Assembly (NCBI GenBank): GCA_005788585.1
Contig: SYBY01000406.1
Coordinates: forward strand, 1-12,950
Source of the DNA: Actinomycetota bacterium
GTDB lineage: Bacteria > Actinomycetota > Thermoleophilia > Solirubrobacterales > Solirubrobacteraceae
Direction: 5' to 3'
DNA: 12,950 nt
This document shows, piece after piece, positions 1 to 6,906 of this stretch. Position numbers and translations under genes: made by a program. The notes under the pieces were generated by a model that saw only the letters and a list, made by a program, of their open reading frames with translations, was not told where the DNA came from and did not search any database. Within the stretch, counting starts at the first letter, position 1. Each line of letters begins with the position of its first letter.

Positions 1-223
1 GCTCGTGAAGGTCGTCCACCGCCTGGCCGAGGACGGCCGCGTCAAGATCCGCAACGTGCGCCGCGAGGTCATGCACGACCTGCGCGAGCTCAAGGACGCC
101 GGGGACGTCGGCGCCGACGACGAGCATCGCGCGGAGGGTGATCTGCAGAAGCTCACCGACGCCAAGGTCGGGGAGGTCGACGCGGTGCTGAAGGCCAAGG
201 AAGAAGAGATCCTCGAGGTCTGA
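1..223 (+). CDS. frr: Ribosome recycling factor, C-terminal part (partial)
   Basis: This is the 3' end of frr; the gene runs in from the left edge, with the first full codon at base 2. Ribosome recycling factor acts in the cytoplasm with EF-G to split post-termination ribosomes. The visible residues match the family's C-terminal half: a VKIRNVRRE-like block (the conserved arginine-rich strand of domain I), then a long charged helix containing QKLTD and ending in KAKEEEILEV, the usual RRF terminus. Only about 73 residues of a normal ~185 are present. The stop TGA (221-223) directly abuts the uppS ATG, so the two genes are probably cotranscribed. Family assignment is firm; nothing can be said of the missing N-terminus. 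Confidence 0.95.
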   Translation, partial: LVKVVHRLAEDGRVKIRNVRREVMHDLRELKDAGDVGADDEHRAEGDLQKLTDAKVGEVDAVLKAKEEEILEV

Positions 224-892
224 ATGTCTTCCGCGGCGCGCTACGTCGCGATCATCACCGACGGCAACGGGCGGTGGGCGCAGCAACGCGGCCTGCCGCA
301 CAACGACGGGCACGAGGCCGGTGCGGACACCGTGAAGGCGCGCCTGCGCGATGCGGTGGAGTTCGGCATCGAGGAGCTCACCGTGTACTCGTTCTCCACG
401 GAGAACTGGTCGCGGCCGGTCGAGGAGGTCCAGGGCCTCATGGAGATGTTCAGCCGGCGGATCGAGCACGAGACGCCCGAACTCGATGCCGAAGGCGTCC
501 GCATGCGCTTCATCGGCCGCCGTGAGGGCGTCGCCGACGAGCTGCGCGAGAAGATGGCCTGGGCCGAGGAGACGACGGCGGGCAACAGCCGGATCACGCT
601 GTTCGTCGCGTTCAACTACGGCGGCCGCGCGGAGATCCTCGACGCTGCCGCGCGGTACGACGGAGGCGGGGAGGAGGCGTTCAAGGCGCTGCTCTATGCG
701 CCGGAGATGCACGACCCCGACCTCATCATCCGCACAAGCGGCGAGCAGCGGCTGAGCAACTACCTGATCTGGCAGGGCGCGTACGCCGAGCTCGTCTTCG
801 CCGACGAGCTGTGGCCGGACTACACCCGCGAGGCGTTCCGCGCGTCGCTTGACGCCTACGCCGCCCGCCAGCGCCGGTTCGGCGGCCGCTGA
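224..892 (+). CDS. uppS: Short-chain-type isoprenyl transferase (cis-prenyltransferase, UppS family)
   Basis: Cytoplasmic or membrane-associated enzyme that condenses isopentenyl diphosphate onto an allylic primer to make the cis-polyprenyl diphosphate used as cell-wall carrier lipid. The 222-residue product has the family's motifs: DGNGRWA with catalytic Asp13, GHEAG (His30), STENWSRP (59-65) and the RTSGEQRLSNYLIW block (170-183) followed by AYAEL with Glu189. It is about 30 residues shorter than the E. coli enzyme, partly from a shorter segment before the RTSGE block. The position equivalent to E. coli Arg39, normally Arg, is His26, and the residue before Asp13 is Thr, not Met. A GAGG at 215-218 lies 5 bases before the ATG. 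The stop shares one base with the cdsA start (TGATG). Product chain length (C15, C50 or C55) cannot be read from sequence. Confidence 0.93.
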   Translation: MSSAARYVAIITDGNGRWAQQRGLPHNDGHEAGADTVKARLRDAVEFGIEELTVYSFSTENWSRPVEEVQGLMEMFSRRIEHETPELDAEGVRMRFIGRREGVADELREKMAWAEETTAGNSRITLFVAFNYGGRAEILDAAARYDGGGEEAFKALLYAPEMHDPDLIIRTSGEQRLSNYLIWQGAYAELVFADELWPDYTREAFRASLDAYAARQRRFGGR

Positions 893-1716
893 TGGCCTCG
901 ACCGGCGACCGCCTGGAGGGCCACGGCAGCGAGCTGTGGCAGCGCATCATCGTCGCCGTCCCGGCGCTCGTCGTCGCGGTGTTCCTCATCGACTACGGCG
1001 GACTGCCCTTCACGATCCTGCTGATCCTGCTGGGCATCGCGTGTCTGCACGAGCTCTTCCAGATGTTCGACGACGTCGCGCCGGTGCGGCTCGCGGGGTT
1101 CGTCGGGATCATCGGGATGCTGCTCGCTGCGTACTTCGGCAGCGACCGCAGCACGTACTACCTCATGATCGCCCTGTGCGCGTCCTTCCCGTTGATCTTC
1201 CTCTTCGGGACGCTGCAGATCCGCACCACCGCGCTCGGGTGGTCGGTGACGGTCTTCGGCCTGGTCTGGATCGGCATCGCGCTCGGCCATGCCGTCCTGC
1301 TGCGCGAGCTCGAGCACGGCGTGGCGGCGATCATCACGATTCTCGCCGGCGTGTTCATCGGCGACAGCGTCGCCTACAGCGGCGGCAAGGCCTTCGGCCG
1401 AACGCCGATGGCGCCCCGCATCTCGCCGAACAAGACCGTCGAGGGGCTCATCCTCGGCATGGGCGGCGCCGTGCTCGCCGTGTGGCTGGCCGGGCTCTAC
1501 CAGGACTGGATCAGCGGGGTGGACGCGTTGATCCTCGGCGCCTGCGTGGCGGTGGCCGCGCCCCTGGGCGACCTCTTCGAGTCGTACATCAAGCGTCAGG
1601 TCGGCACGAAGGACACGGGCCGGCTGTTCGGCGCCCACGGCGGGGCACTGGACCGGCTCGACGCCGTCCTGTTCGCCGCGGTCGTCGGCTACTACGTCTG
1701 GATCGCGATTCTCTAG
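892..1716 (+). CDS. cdsA: Phosphatidate cytidylyltransferase (CDP-diglyceride synthase)
   Basis: Integral membrane enzyme that turns phosphatidic acid and CTP into CDP-diacylglycerol, the branch point for bacterial phospholipids. The 274-residue protein is a string of hydrophobic segments with a short hydrophilic N-terminus. It carries the full CDP-diglyceride synthetase signature at residues 231-257: Ser-x-x-Lys-Arg, then Lys-Asp, then Gly-x-His-Gly-Gly and Asp-Arg-x-Asp. An upstream block FIGDSVAYSGGKAFGR followed by SPNKTVEG is also typical. The ATG overlaps the uppS stop by one base and no strong ribosome site is seen, so translation is likely coupled. The gene ends in a TAG whose CTAG context also supplies the stop of the convergent helicase, leaving no space for a terminator between them. 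Confidence 0.95.
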   Translation: MASTGDRLEGHGSELWQRIIVAVPALVVAVFLIDYGGLPFTILLILLGIACLHELFQMFDDVAPVRLAGFVGIIGMLLAAYFGSDRSTYYLMIALCASFPLIFLFGTLQIRTTALGWSVTVFGLVWIGIALGHAVLLRELEHGVAAIITILAGVFIGDSVAYSGGKAFGRTPMAPRISPNKTVEGLILGMGGAVLAVWLAGLYQDWISGVDALILGACVAVAAPLGDLFESYIKRQVGTKDTGRLFGAHGGALDRLDAVLFAAVVGYYVWIAIL

Positions 1717-3410
1717 GAGGGCGCGTTCTCGCGACGGATCTTGGGCTTCTTGCCCTTGATCGTGGTGCGGCGCAACGCGGTCACGACGAGGTCGGCGGAC
1801 GACTCCGGGACCTCGACGAGCGAGAACCGGTCGTGGATCTGGATCGTCCCGATCTGGTTGCCGCGCAGCGGAGACTCGCCCGTGATCGCGCCGACCAGGT
1901 CCTGCGGGCGGACGTGTGCGGCGCGGCCCGCGCCGACGAACAGCCGGGTCGTCGGGCCATCCGGGCCCCGGCGGGGCTTGCCGCCGCCGGGCTTGCCGGG
2001 CCGGTCGCGCCCCGCGCCGCCGCGTCCCTCCTTGCCGCCGCGCGAGGACGGTGGGGGCGGCTGAGGGATGTCCTCCTCGTCCGCGGTCGATCCGCTCGCG
2101 TCGTGCGCGAGCTTGACCGCCGCCAGGGCGACGTCCATGAGGTCGAACTCCTCGGCCAGCCCCTCCACGACGACGCGCATGGGCGCAAGATCGTCCTCGA
2201 GGATGGACTCGTGCAGCGCGGCGCGGGTCAGCTCGAGCCGGCGCGCGCGCAGGTCGGCGACCGTGGGGACCTGCTCGAGGGAGATCTTCTGCTTCGTCAG
2301 GCGCTCGATGGCCTTGAGCATGCGGTGCTCGCGCGGCTGCGCGAACGTGATCGCAACGCCCTCGCGCCCGGCGCGCCCCACGCGCCCGATCCGGTGGACG
2401 TACGCCTCCGCGGCGGCCGGCACGTCGTAGTTGACGACGTGGGTGAGGCTGTCGACGTCGAGCCCGCGCGCCGCGACGTCGGTGGCGACGACCAGCTCGG
2501 TGGCGCCGCTCTTCAGCCGTTCGACGACCTTGCTGCGCTGCGCCTGGTCGATCCCGCCGTGCAGCGCCTCGGCGCGGTAGCCGCGGCCGTTCAGCGTGAC
2601 GGTGACCTCGTCGACCTCGGCGCGCGTGCGGCAGAAGACGATGGCCGCGGTGGGCTCCTCGAGGTCGAGGACGCGGGTGAGCGTCGCCGGCTTGTGGGAC
2701 CGGTTGACGATGTAGGCGGTCTGGCGGACCTTCGGCGCCTCGCCGGCGCGCGCCTCCTCACGCGCCAGTTCGATGCGGACCGGGTCGGTCAGATGGCGCT
2801 TGGCGAGCGTGACGATGCGCTTGGGCATCGTGGCCGAGAACAGCACCGTCTGGTGCCCCTCGCGGACCCCGCCGAGGATCGACTCGATGTCCTCGGCGAA
2901 GCCCATGTCGAGCATCTCATCGGCCTCGTCGAGGACGCCGACGTCGAGCGAGGCCAGCGACAGCGACCCGCGCGCGATGTGGTCCAGCGCCCGGCCGGGT
3001 GTGGCGACGACGATGTCGACGCCGCGCTGCAGCGCCTTGAGCTGGCGGAAGATCGGCTGGCCGCCGTAGACGGGCAGGACACGGGCGCCCAGCTCGCGGC
3101 CGTACTTGTGCATGGCCTCGGAGACCTGCATCGCCAGCTCACGGGTGGGGACGAGGACCAGGCCGCGCGGCGCCTTCTGCGCACCGCCCTCGGAGCCCAG
3201 GCGCTGCAGCATCGGCAGGGCGAACGCCGCGGTCTTGCCGGGGCCCGTCGCCGCCTGGCCGAGCAGGTCACGCCCCGCGACCAGCGGTGCGATCGACTCG
3301 CGCTGGATCGGCGTCGGCTCCTCGTAGCCCAGGCTCGTGAGCGCGCGCAGGAGCTCGGGCCGGAGGTCGAGGTCGGCGAAGGTGGTCGGGGTCTCGGCAG
3401 AATCAGACAA
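1713..3410 (-). CDS. deaD: DEAD-box ATP-dependent RNA helicase, DeaD/CsdA type
   Basis: Cytoplasmic RNA helicase that remodels structured RNA, in relatives during ribosome assembly and cold adaptation. In the 565-residue product, in order: Q motif ending PTPIQ (32-36), motif I AATGPGKT (53-60), PTREL (88-92), TPGR (137-140), DEAD (161-164), SAT (192-194), RGLD (315-318) and HRIGRVGRAGR (339-349). A glycine/arginine/lysine-rich linker (455-485) leads to a C-terminal DbpA/CsdA-like RNA-binding domain (about 488-557). Motif I has Pro57 where Thr, Ser or similar is usual. The start chosen is TTG: an in-frame TGA lies three codons upstream, a nearby ATG is in another frame, and the Q-motif begins at residue 11. 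No good ribosome site is seen; a TACTGT hexamer 8 bases upstream suggests a leaderless mRNA. It sits on the opposite strand between cdsA and dxr. Confidence 0.95.
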   Translation of the reverse strand: MSDSAETPTTFADLDLRPELLRALTSLGYEEPTPIQRESIAPLVAGRDLLGQAATGPGKTAAFALPMLQRLGSEGGAQKAPRGLVLVPTRELAMQVSEAMHKYGRELGARVLPVYGGQPIFRQLKALQRGVDIVVATPGRALDHIARGSLSLASLDVGVLDEADEMLDMGFAEDIESILGGVREGHQTVLFSATMPKRIVTLAKRHLTDPVRIELAREEARAGEAPKVRQTAYIVNRSHKPATLTRVLDLEEPTAAIVFCRTRAEVDEVTVTLNGRGYRAEALHGGIDQAQRSKVVERLKSGATELVVATDVAARGLDVDSLTHVVNYDVPAAAEAYVHRIGRVGRAGREGVAITFAQPREHRMLKAIERLTKQKISLEQVPTVADLRARRLELTRAALHESILEDDLAPMRVVVEGLAEEFDLMDVALAAVKLAHDASGSTADEEDIPQPPPPSSRGGKEGRGGAGRDRPGKPGGGKPRRGPDGPTTRLFVGAGRAAHVRPQDLVGAITGESPLRGNQIGTIQIHDRFSLVEVPESSADLVVTALRRTTIKGKKPKIRRENAPS

Positions 3411-3418
3411 GGCCCATC

Positions 3419-3424
3419 ACAGTA
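3419..3424 (-). promoter_or_regulatory. Candidate -10 element for the helicase gene
   Basis: On the minus strand this reads TACTGT, fitting the actinobacterial -10 pattern TAnnnT. It ends 8 bases before the TTG start, so transcription would begin at or next to the start codon and the mRNA would be leaderless. That would explain the missing Shine-Dalgarno sequence. No convincing -35 is visible, so this is a positional inference only. Confidence 0.3.
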
Positions 3425-3465
3425 GGGCGCACGCGGTGCTTAGGGACCGCTGAGCCCGCCCTGCT
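3421..3465. repeat. Nested inverted repeat in the divergent helicase/dxr intergenic region
   Basis: AGTAGGGCG (3421-3429) and CGCCCTGCT (3457-3465) are inverted copies with 8 of 9 bases matching. Between them GCGGT (3433-3437) and ACCGC (3446-3450) form a second inverted pair with nearly the same centre. The outer arms overlap or touch the candidate -10 elements of both divergent genes. It could be an operator serving both promoters or an RNA hairpin; with GC-rich DNA, chance cannot be excluded. Confidence 0.35.
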
Positions 3466-3470
3466 TCAAT
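3465..3470 (+). promoter_or_regulatory. Candidate -10 element for dxr
   Basis: TTCAAT matches the TATAAT consensus at 4 of 6 positions and ends 8 bases before the dxr GTG, the same spacing as the elements proposed for the helicase and ispG. Because cdsA is cut off from dxr by the reverse-strand helicase, dxr needs a promoter in this 68-base gap. No good -35 is visible. Confidence 0.28.
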
Positions 3471-3478
3471 GACTCGTC

Positions 3479-4639
3479 GTGTCCCGCCGCCTGCTCATCC
3501 TGGGTTCGACCGGTTCCATCGGCACCCAGGCCCTCGACATCGTGCAGCGCTCCGACGAACTCGAGCTCGTCGGGCTCAGTGCCGAGCGCTCCTGGGAGCA
3601 GCTCGTCGAGCAGGCGCGGGCGTTCGGCGTGGACCGCATCGCGCTCGCGGACGCCGACGCCGGCGCGCGTGCGTCCGAGGCGTGGACCGACGGCGAGGTG
3701 CTCGTCGGCGCCGAGGGGCTCGTGCAGATGGTGCTGGAGTCCGGCGCGGACCTCGTGCTCAACGCGCTCGTGGGGTCGGCCGGGCTGGGCCCGACCGTCG
3801 CCACCCTTGGGGAGGGCATCGATCTGGCGCTGGCGAACAAGGAATCGCTGGTGGTCGGCGGCGAACTCGTCATGCAGCTCGCCGAGGCGACGGGCGCCCA
3901 GCTCATCCCCGTCGACAGCGAGCACAGCGCGCTGCACCAGCTCATCGCGGGCGAGCGCGCCGGAGCGGTCGACCAGCTCGTGCTCACCGCCTCCGGAGGG
4001 CCGTTCCGCGGTCGCTCACGGGCCGACCTGGAGGGCGTGACGGTCGAGCAGGCGCTGCAGCACCCGACCTGGGCGATGGGCGGCAAGATCACGATCGACT
4101 CGGCCACCCTCATGAACAAGGGCCTCGAGATCATCGAGGCGCACCACCTCTTCGGGACCCCGTACGACGACATCGACGTCGTCGTCCACCCGCAGTCAAT
4201 CGTCCACTCGCTCATCCACCTCTGCGACGGCGCGTCGCTCGCGCACCTCGGCTACCCCGACATGCGGGTGCCGATCAGCTACGCGCTGCATCACCCCGAC
4301 CGCGTCGACGTGCCGATCCGCCGGCTGGACCTCGCCGAGCTGGGAAGCCTGACCTTCGAGGCGCCGGACCCTGAGGCGTTCCCCTGCCTGCGCCTCGCCT
4401 ACGCCGCCGGGCGCGCGGGAGGCACGGCGCCCTGCGTCCTCAACGCCGCCAACGAGGTCGCCGTCCACGCGTTCCTGCAGGGGCGCCTGTCGTTCCTCGG
4501 GATCGCGGCGGTGGTCGAGGACACGCTCGGCCGGCTGGACGCCCGGCCCGTCCGCGCGTTCGAGTCCCTGTACGAGGCCGACCGCGAGGCGCGCGAGGTC
4601 GCGACGGAGCTCATCGCCGACGGAGTGGCCGCCACGTGA
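3479..4639 (+). CDS. dxr: 1-deoxy-D-xylulose 5-phosphate reductoisomerase
   Basis: Second enzyme of the MEP pathway: rearranges and reduces 1-deoxy-D-xylulose 5-phosphate to 2-C-methyl-D-erythritol 4-phosphate using NADPH and a divalent metal, in the cytoplasm. The 386-residue protein (family about 385-400) opens with the NADPH-binding GSTGSIG (9-15). It has NKESLV (120-125), metal-binding Asp146 and Glu148 in PVDSEHSAL, TASGGPF (170-176), the flexible-loop region HPTWAMGGKITIDSATLMNKGLE with Glu217, VVHPQSIVHS (235-244) and NAANEVAV (322-329). All key residues look intact. GTG 3479 is the first start after an in-frame TGA at 3470; an ATG at 3469 is out of frame. No ribosome site is seen. The stop overlaps the rseP start by 4 bases (GTGA), indicating coupled translation. 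Confidence 0.96.
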   Translation: MSRRLLILGSTGSIGTQALDIVQRSDELELVGLSAERSWEQLVEQARAFGVDRIALADADAGARASEAWTDGEVLVGAEGLVQMVLESGADLVLNALVGSAGLGPTVATLGEGIDLALANKESLVVGGELVMQLAEATGAQLIPVDSEHSALHQLIAGERAGAVDQLVLTASGGPFRGRSRADLEGVTVEQALQHPTWAMGGKITIDSATLMNKGLEIIEAHHLFGTPYDDIDVVVHPQSIVHSLIHLCDGASLAHLGYPDMRVPISYALHHPDRVDVPIRRLDLAELGSLTFEAPDPEAFPCLRLAYAAGRAGGTAPCVLNAANEVAVHAFLQGRLSFLGIAAVVEDTLGRLDARPVRAFESLYEADREAREVATELIADGVAAT

Positions 4640-5754
4640 GCTGGGTCCTGGCGTTCCTCGGGTTCGCCCTGCTGATCATCCTGCACGAGTTCGGCCACTT
4701 CGCCGCGGCCAAGTGGGTCGGCATGCGGGTGGAGCGCTTCGCGCTGTTCTTCCCGCCGCTCATCGCGCGCAAGCAGCGCGGGGAGACCGAGTACGCGATC
4801 GGGGCGATCCCGCTCGGCGGCTACGTGAAGATCACCGGCATGAACCCGGAGGAGGAGATCGACGAGGACGTCGTCGATCGCGCCTACTACCGGCAGCCGG
4901 TATGGAAGCGCGTGTTCGTCATCTCGGCGGGCCCTGCGGTGAACCTCGTGCTCGCGTTCGTGATCCTGTGGGGGATCTTCGTCGTCGAGGGCCGGTTCCT
5001 GGCCACGCCGACCATCGAGGCCGTCAACAGTGGCTCGCCGGCTGTGGCGGTGCTCGAGCCGGGCGATCGCATCGTCTCGGTCGACGGCGTCCCGGGCTAC
5101 ACCCCGGGGGCGACCGCCGAGCAGCTGCAGGAGCGCACCGCCGACGTGCGGGACGCCATCAGCGGCGACCGGACGTGCTCGACGGCGCCGCGGCAGGACT
5201 GCGAGGCCACCACCCCGGTGGTCATCGTCTACGAGCGTGACGGCCAGCAGCGCACCGCGGAGATCACGCCGCGGTTCGACGCGAACCTCGACCGGTTCCT
5301 GCTCGGCTTCGGGTTCGGCAGCGAGCGCGACGACGTCGGGCCGGTGCAGGCGGCGAGCCTCAGCGTCACCGGCATGTGGACCGTCACGCGGCTGACGGTG
5401 GAGAACATCGTCAAGCTCTTCTACGACAGCGAGGCGCGCGACCAGGTCTCGGGTGTCGTCGGCTCGTATGAGGCGACGCGGCAGTCGTTCGAGTTCGACA
5501 CGGTGCAGGCGCTGCAGATCCTCGCGCTCATCTCCCTGTCGCTGGGCGTCATCAACCTGTTCCCGTTCCTCCCGCTCGATGGCGGCCACATCTTCTGGGC
5601 CCTGGCCGAGAAGGTCCGCGGCCGGCCGATCTCGATCGGCGTGATGGAGCGCGCGAGCATGGTCGGGATCCTGCTCGTCGGGTTCCTGTTCATCATCGGG
5701 CTGACGAACGACGTGGGCCGGATCACCAGCGGCGAGGGCTTCGGCGTCCGCTGA
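4636..5754 (+). CDS. rseP: Site-2 intramembrane zinc metalloprotease (RseP/Rip1 family, M50)
   Basis: Membrane-embedded protease that cuts transmembrane segments of anti-sigma factors and other substrates, releasing regulators after a first extracytoplasmic cut. The 372-residue protein has the zinc-binding HEFGH (17-21) in the first membrane segment, IPLGGYVKI (58-66), a second segment with SAGPAVNLVLA (97-107), and one PDZ domain of roughly 123-215 recognisable from GSPAV...LEPGDRIVSVDGVP. The C-terminal half carries NLFPFLPLDGG (307-317), with the third zinc ligand Asp315, and a last membrane segment (about 342-357). Length and layout match actinobacterial Rip1 (one PDZ domain, against two in E. 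coli RseP). The GTG start overlaps the dxr stop. Substrates are unknown here; no anti-sigma gene is in the window. Confidence 0.94.
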   Translation: MSWVLAFLGFALLIILHEFGHFAAAKWVGMRVERFALFFPPLIARKQRGETEYAIGAIPLGGYVKITGMNPEEEIDEDVVDRAYYRQPVWKRVFVISAGPAVNLVLAFVILWGIFVVEGRFLATPTIEAVNSGSPAVAVLEPGDRIVSVDGVPGYTPGATAEQLQERTADVRDAISGDRTCSTAPRQDCEATTPVVIVYERDGQQRTAEITPRFDANLDRFLLGFGFGSERDDVGPVQAASLSVTGMWTVTRLTVENIVKLFYDSEARDQVSGVVGSYEATRQSFEFDTVQALQILALISLSLGVINLFPFLPLDGGHIFWALAEKVRGRPISIGVMERASMVGILLVGFLFIIGLTNDVGRITSGEGFGVR

Positions 5755-5759
5755 CGCCG
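5742..5759. terminator. Hairpin over the rseP stop codon, candidate bidirectional terminator
   Basis: CGGCGTC (5742-5748) and GACGCCG (5753-5759) form a perfect 7-base-pair stem with a 4-base loop. It spans the rseP TGA and most of the 9-base gap to the convergent SipW-operon gene. No run of T follows on either strand, so it would be a non-canonical terminator or only an RNA-stabilising hairpin. Confidence 0.4.
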
Positions 5760-5763
5760 GGCC

Positions 5764-6906
5764 TCACGAGTACTTGATCGCGACCGTGAGCTGGTCGTGG
5801 CGGGTCATCGTCGACGCCGCGGACCAGTAGTACAGGCGGAGGAAGAGGCCGTTGACCTCGGTCGCGGTGTCCACGCCGGTGAGGACGACCGTCTGCGTGC
5901 TGTCCGACCCCGTGGTGCTCGAGCATGCCAACGGGGAACCCGAGCTGCCGTGCGTGCTGATGGCCGACGCGCCCTGCCACGCTTCGACGAAGTAGCACGT
6001 GGTGTTGGCGGCGAGGGGCCGCCACGCGTGGTTGAGCGTGACCTTACGGATGGTGGCGCCGGACGGCACCGAGTCCTGCGGGATGACGAAGTCGATGTAC
6101 CGGCCTGCGTTGTAGCTCGTGGTCGTCCAGTTGGCGTTGCCGTACAGGCACGCGGAGTCGGCGGACGTCAGCAGGCCCCACGGGCCCTCCGAGCCGGTGC
6201 CCGTCTGGCTGGCCTGACACATGCCCCCCGCGCCGCCGTTGGAGGCGTTCTCGTCGGTCACGTCCACGAAGGCGTCGGGGTACAGGACGACGGTGCCCTG
6301 CGTGGTGGTGATCGTCAGGTTGACCTTGTCGACGATCCAGTCGTCACCGCCGGAGCTGTCGGTGAACCAGCCGTTGAGCCGGATCCGGGCGTCGTTGACC
6401 TTGTCGGTCGTGTTCAGCCAGCTCGTGAGCGCGACGTTGATGTTGACGGTGCTCGTCGAGCTCGTGCACTGCTGCGCGCTGGTGCCGAGGCTCGTGTCGC
6501 CGGTGACCTGGCGCACGTTGGCCTTGAAGCACGCGCTGTCGGAGCTGTCGGTGCCGTGGTAGCCGACGTTCAACTGGGCGCTGGAGACCGCCAGGCCCGG
6601 CTTCATGTGGGCGCCGAAGTCGAAGCGCGCGTAGCGGTTGGTGTTCTCCGAGGTGTGGCTGTCGGTGAAGGTGTACTTACGGTTGTCGCTGAACGCCCAG
6701 ATCGGCGAGCGGTCGGTGTTCGCGCCGCTGGAGTAGTCGTTGATGTCCCACGCCGATGTCGTGATGGTCGTCGGGAACGTCGTCGCGGAGACGATGGAGT
6801 TGCCGGGGTTCTCGGTGGTCGCCGTGAACGCGGCATGCGCGCCGCCGACGCCCGCGAGGATGAGCCCGGCGGCCAGCAGGGTCAGCAGTGCGCGGCGCGG
6901 GGTCAT
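5764..6906 (-). CDS. Secreted protein with SipW/camelysin-type signal region and two similar beta-rich halves
   Basis: Last gene of the SipW-type operon; 380 residues. The N-terminus has an arginine-containing n-region, a hydrophobic core (about 6-25) and then AAFTATTENPGNS (25-37), the alanine/phenylalanine/threonine pattern seen just after the signal in SipW-dependent (camelysin/TasA-like) proteins. The rest is Ser/Thr/Asn-rich and beta-prone. Two stretches, about 75-202 and 205-379, look like copies of one fold: each has an early strand (RYARFDF; RYIDFVI), a central strand with Cys (C126; C304), a second Cys 21-24 residues later (C147; C328), and an ending strand pair. The C126/C147 and C304/C328 pairs suggest matching disulfides. 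No membrane anchor or LPxTG is seen. The ATG overlaps the signal peptidase stop (ATGA) and has a good ribosome site (AGGAGGG about 7 bases upstream). Exact function unknown; a surface fibre or adhesin is an inference. Confidence 0.82.
   Translation of the reverse strand: MTPRRALLTLLAAGLILAGVGGAHAAFTATTENPGNSIVSATTFPTTITTSAWDINDYSSGANTDRSPIWAFSDNRKYTFTDSHTSENTNRYARFDFGAHMKPGLAVSSAQLNVGYHGTDSSDSACFKANVRQVTGDTSLGTSAQQCTSSTSTVNINVALTSWLNTTDKVNDARIRLNGWFTDSSGGDDWIVDKVNLTITTTQGTVVLYPDAFVDVTDENASNGGAGGMCQASQTGTGSEGPWGLLTSADSACLYGNANWTTTSYNAGRYIDFVIPQDSVPSGATIRKVTLNHAWRPLAANTTCYFVEAWQGASAISTHGSSGSPLACSSTTGSDSTQTVVLTGVDTATEVNGLFLRLYYWSAASTMTRHDQLTVAIKYS

Noticed and set aside
3415..3417. Minus-strand ATG as the helicase start
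   Set aside because: It is in a different frame and meets TGA after four codons.
849..3425. Long plus-strand open frame of 858 codons
   Set aside because: It crosses cdsA and lies antisense to the helicase; its residues are Arg/Ala/Asp-rich shadow sequence with no domain, while the helicase frame has every family motif.
3469..3471. ATG as the dxr start
   Set aside because: It is out of frame with the GSTGSIG-containing protein; in that frame the product is Arg-rich shadow.
4399..5589. Minus-strand open frame of 396 codons
   Set aside because: Antisense to dxr and rseP, both of which have clear family motifs.
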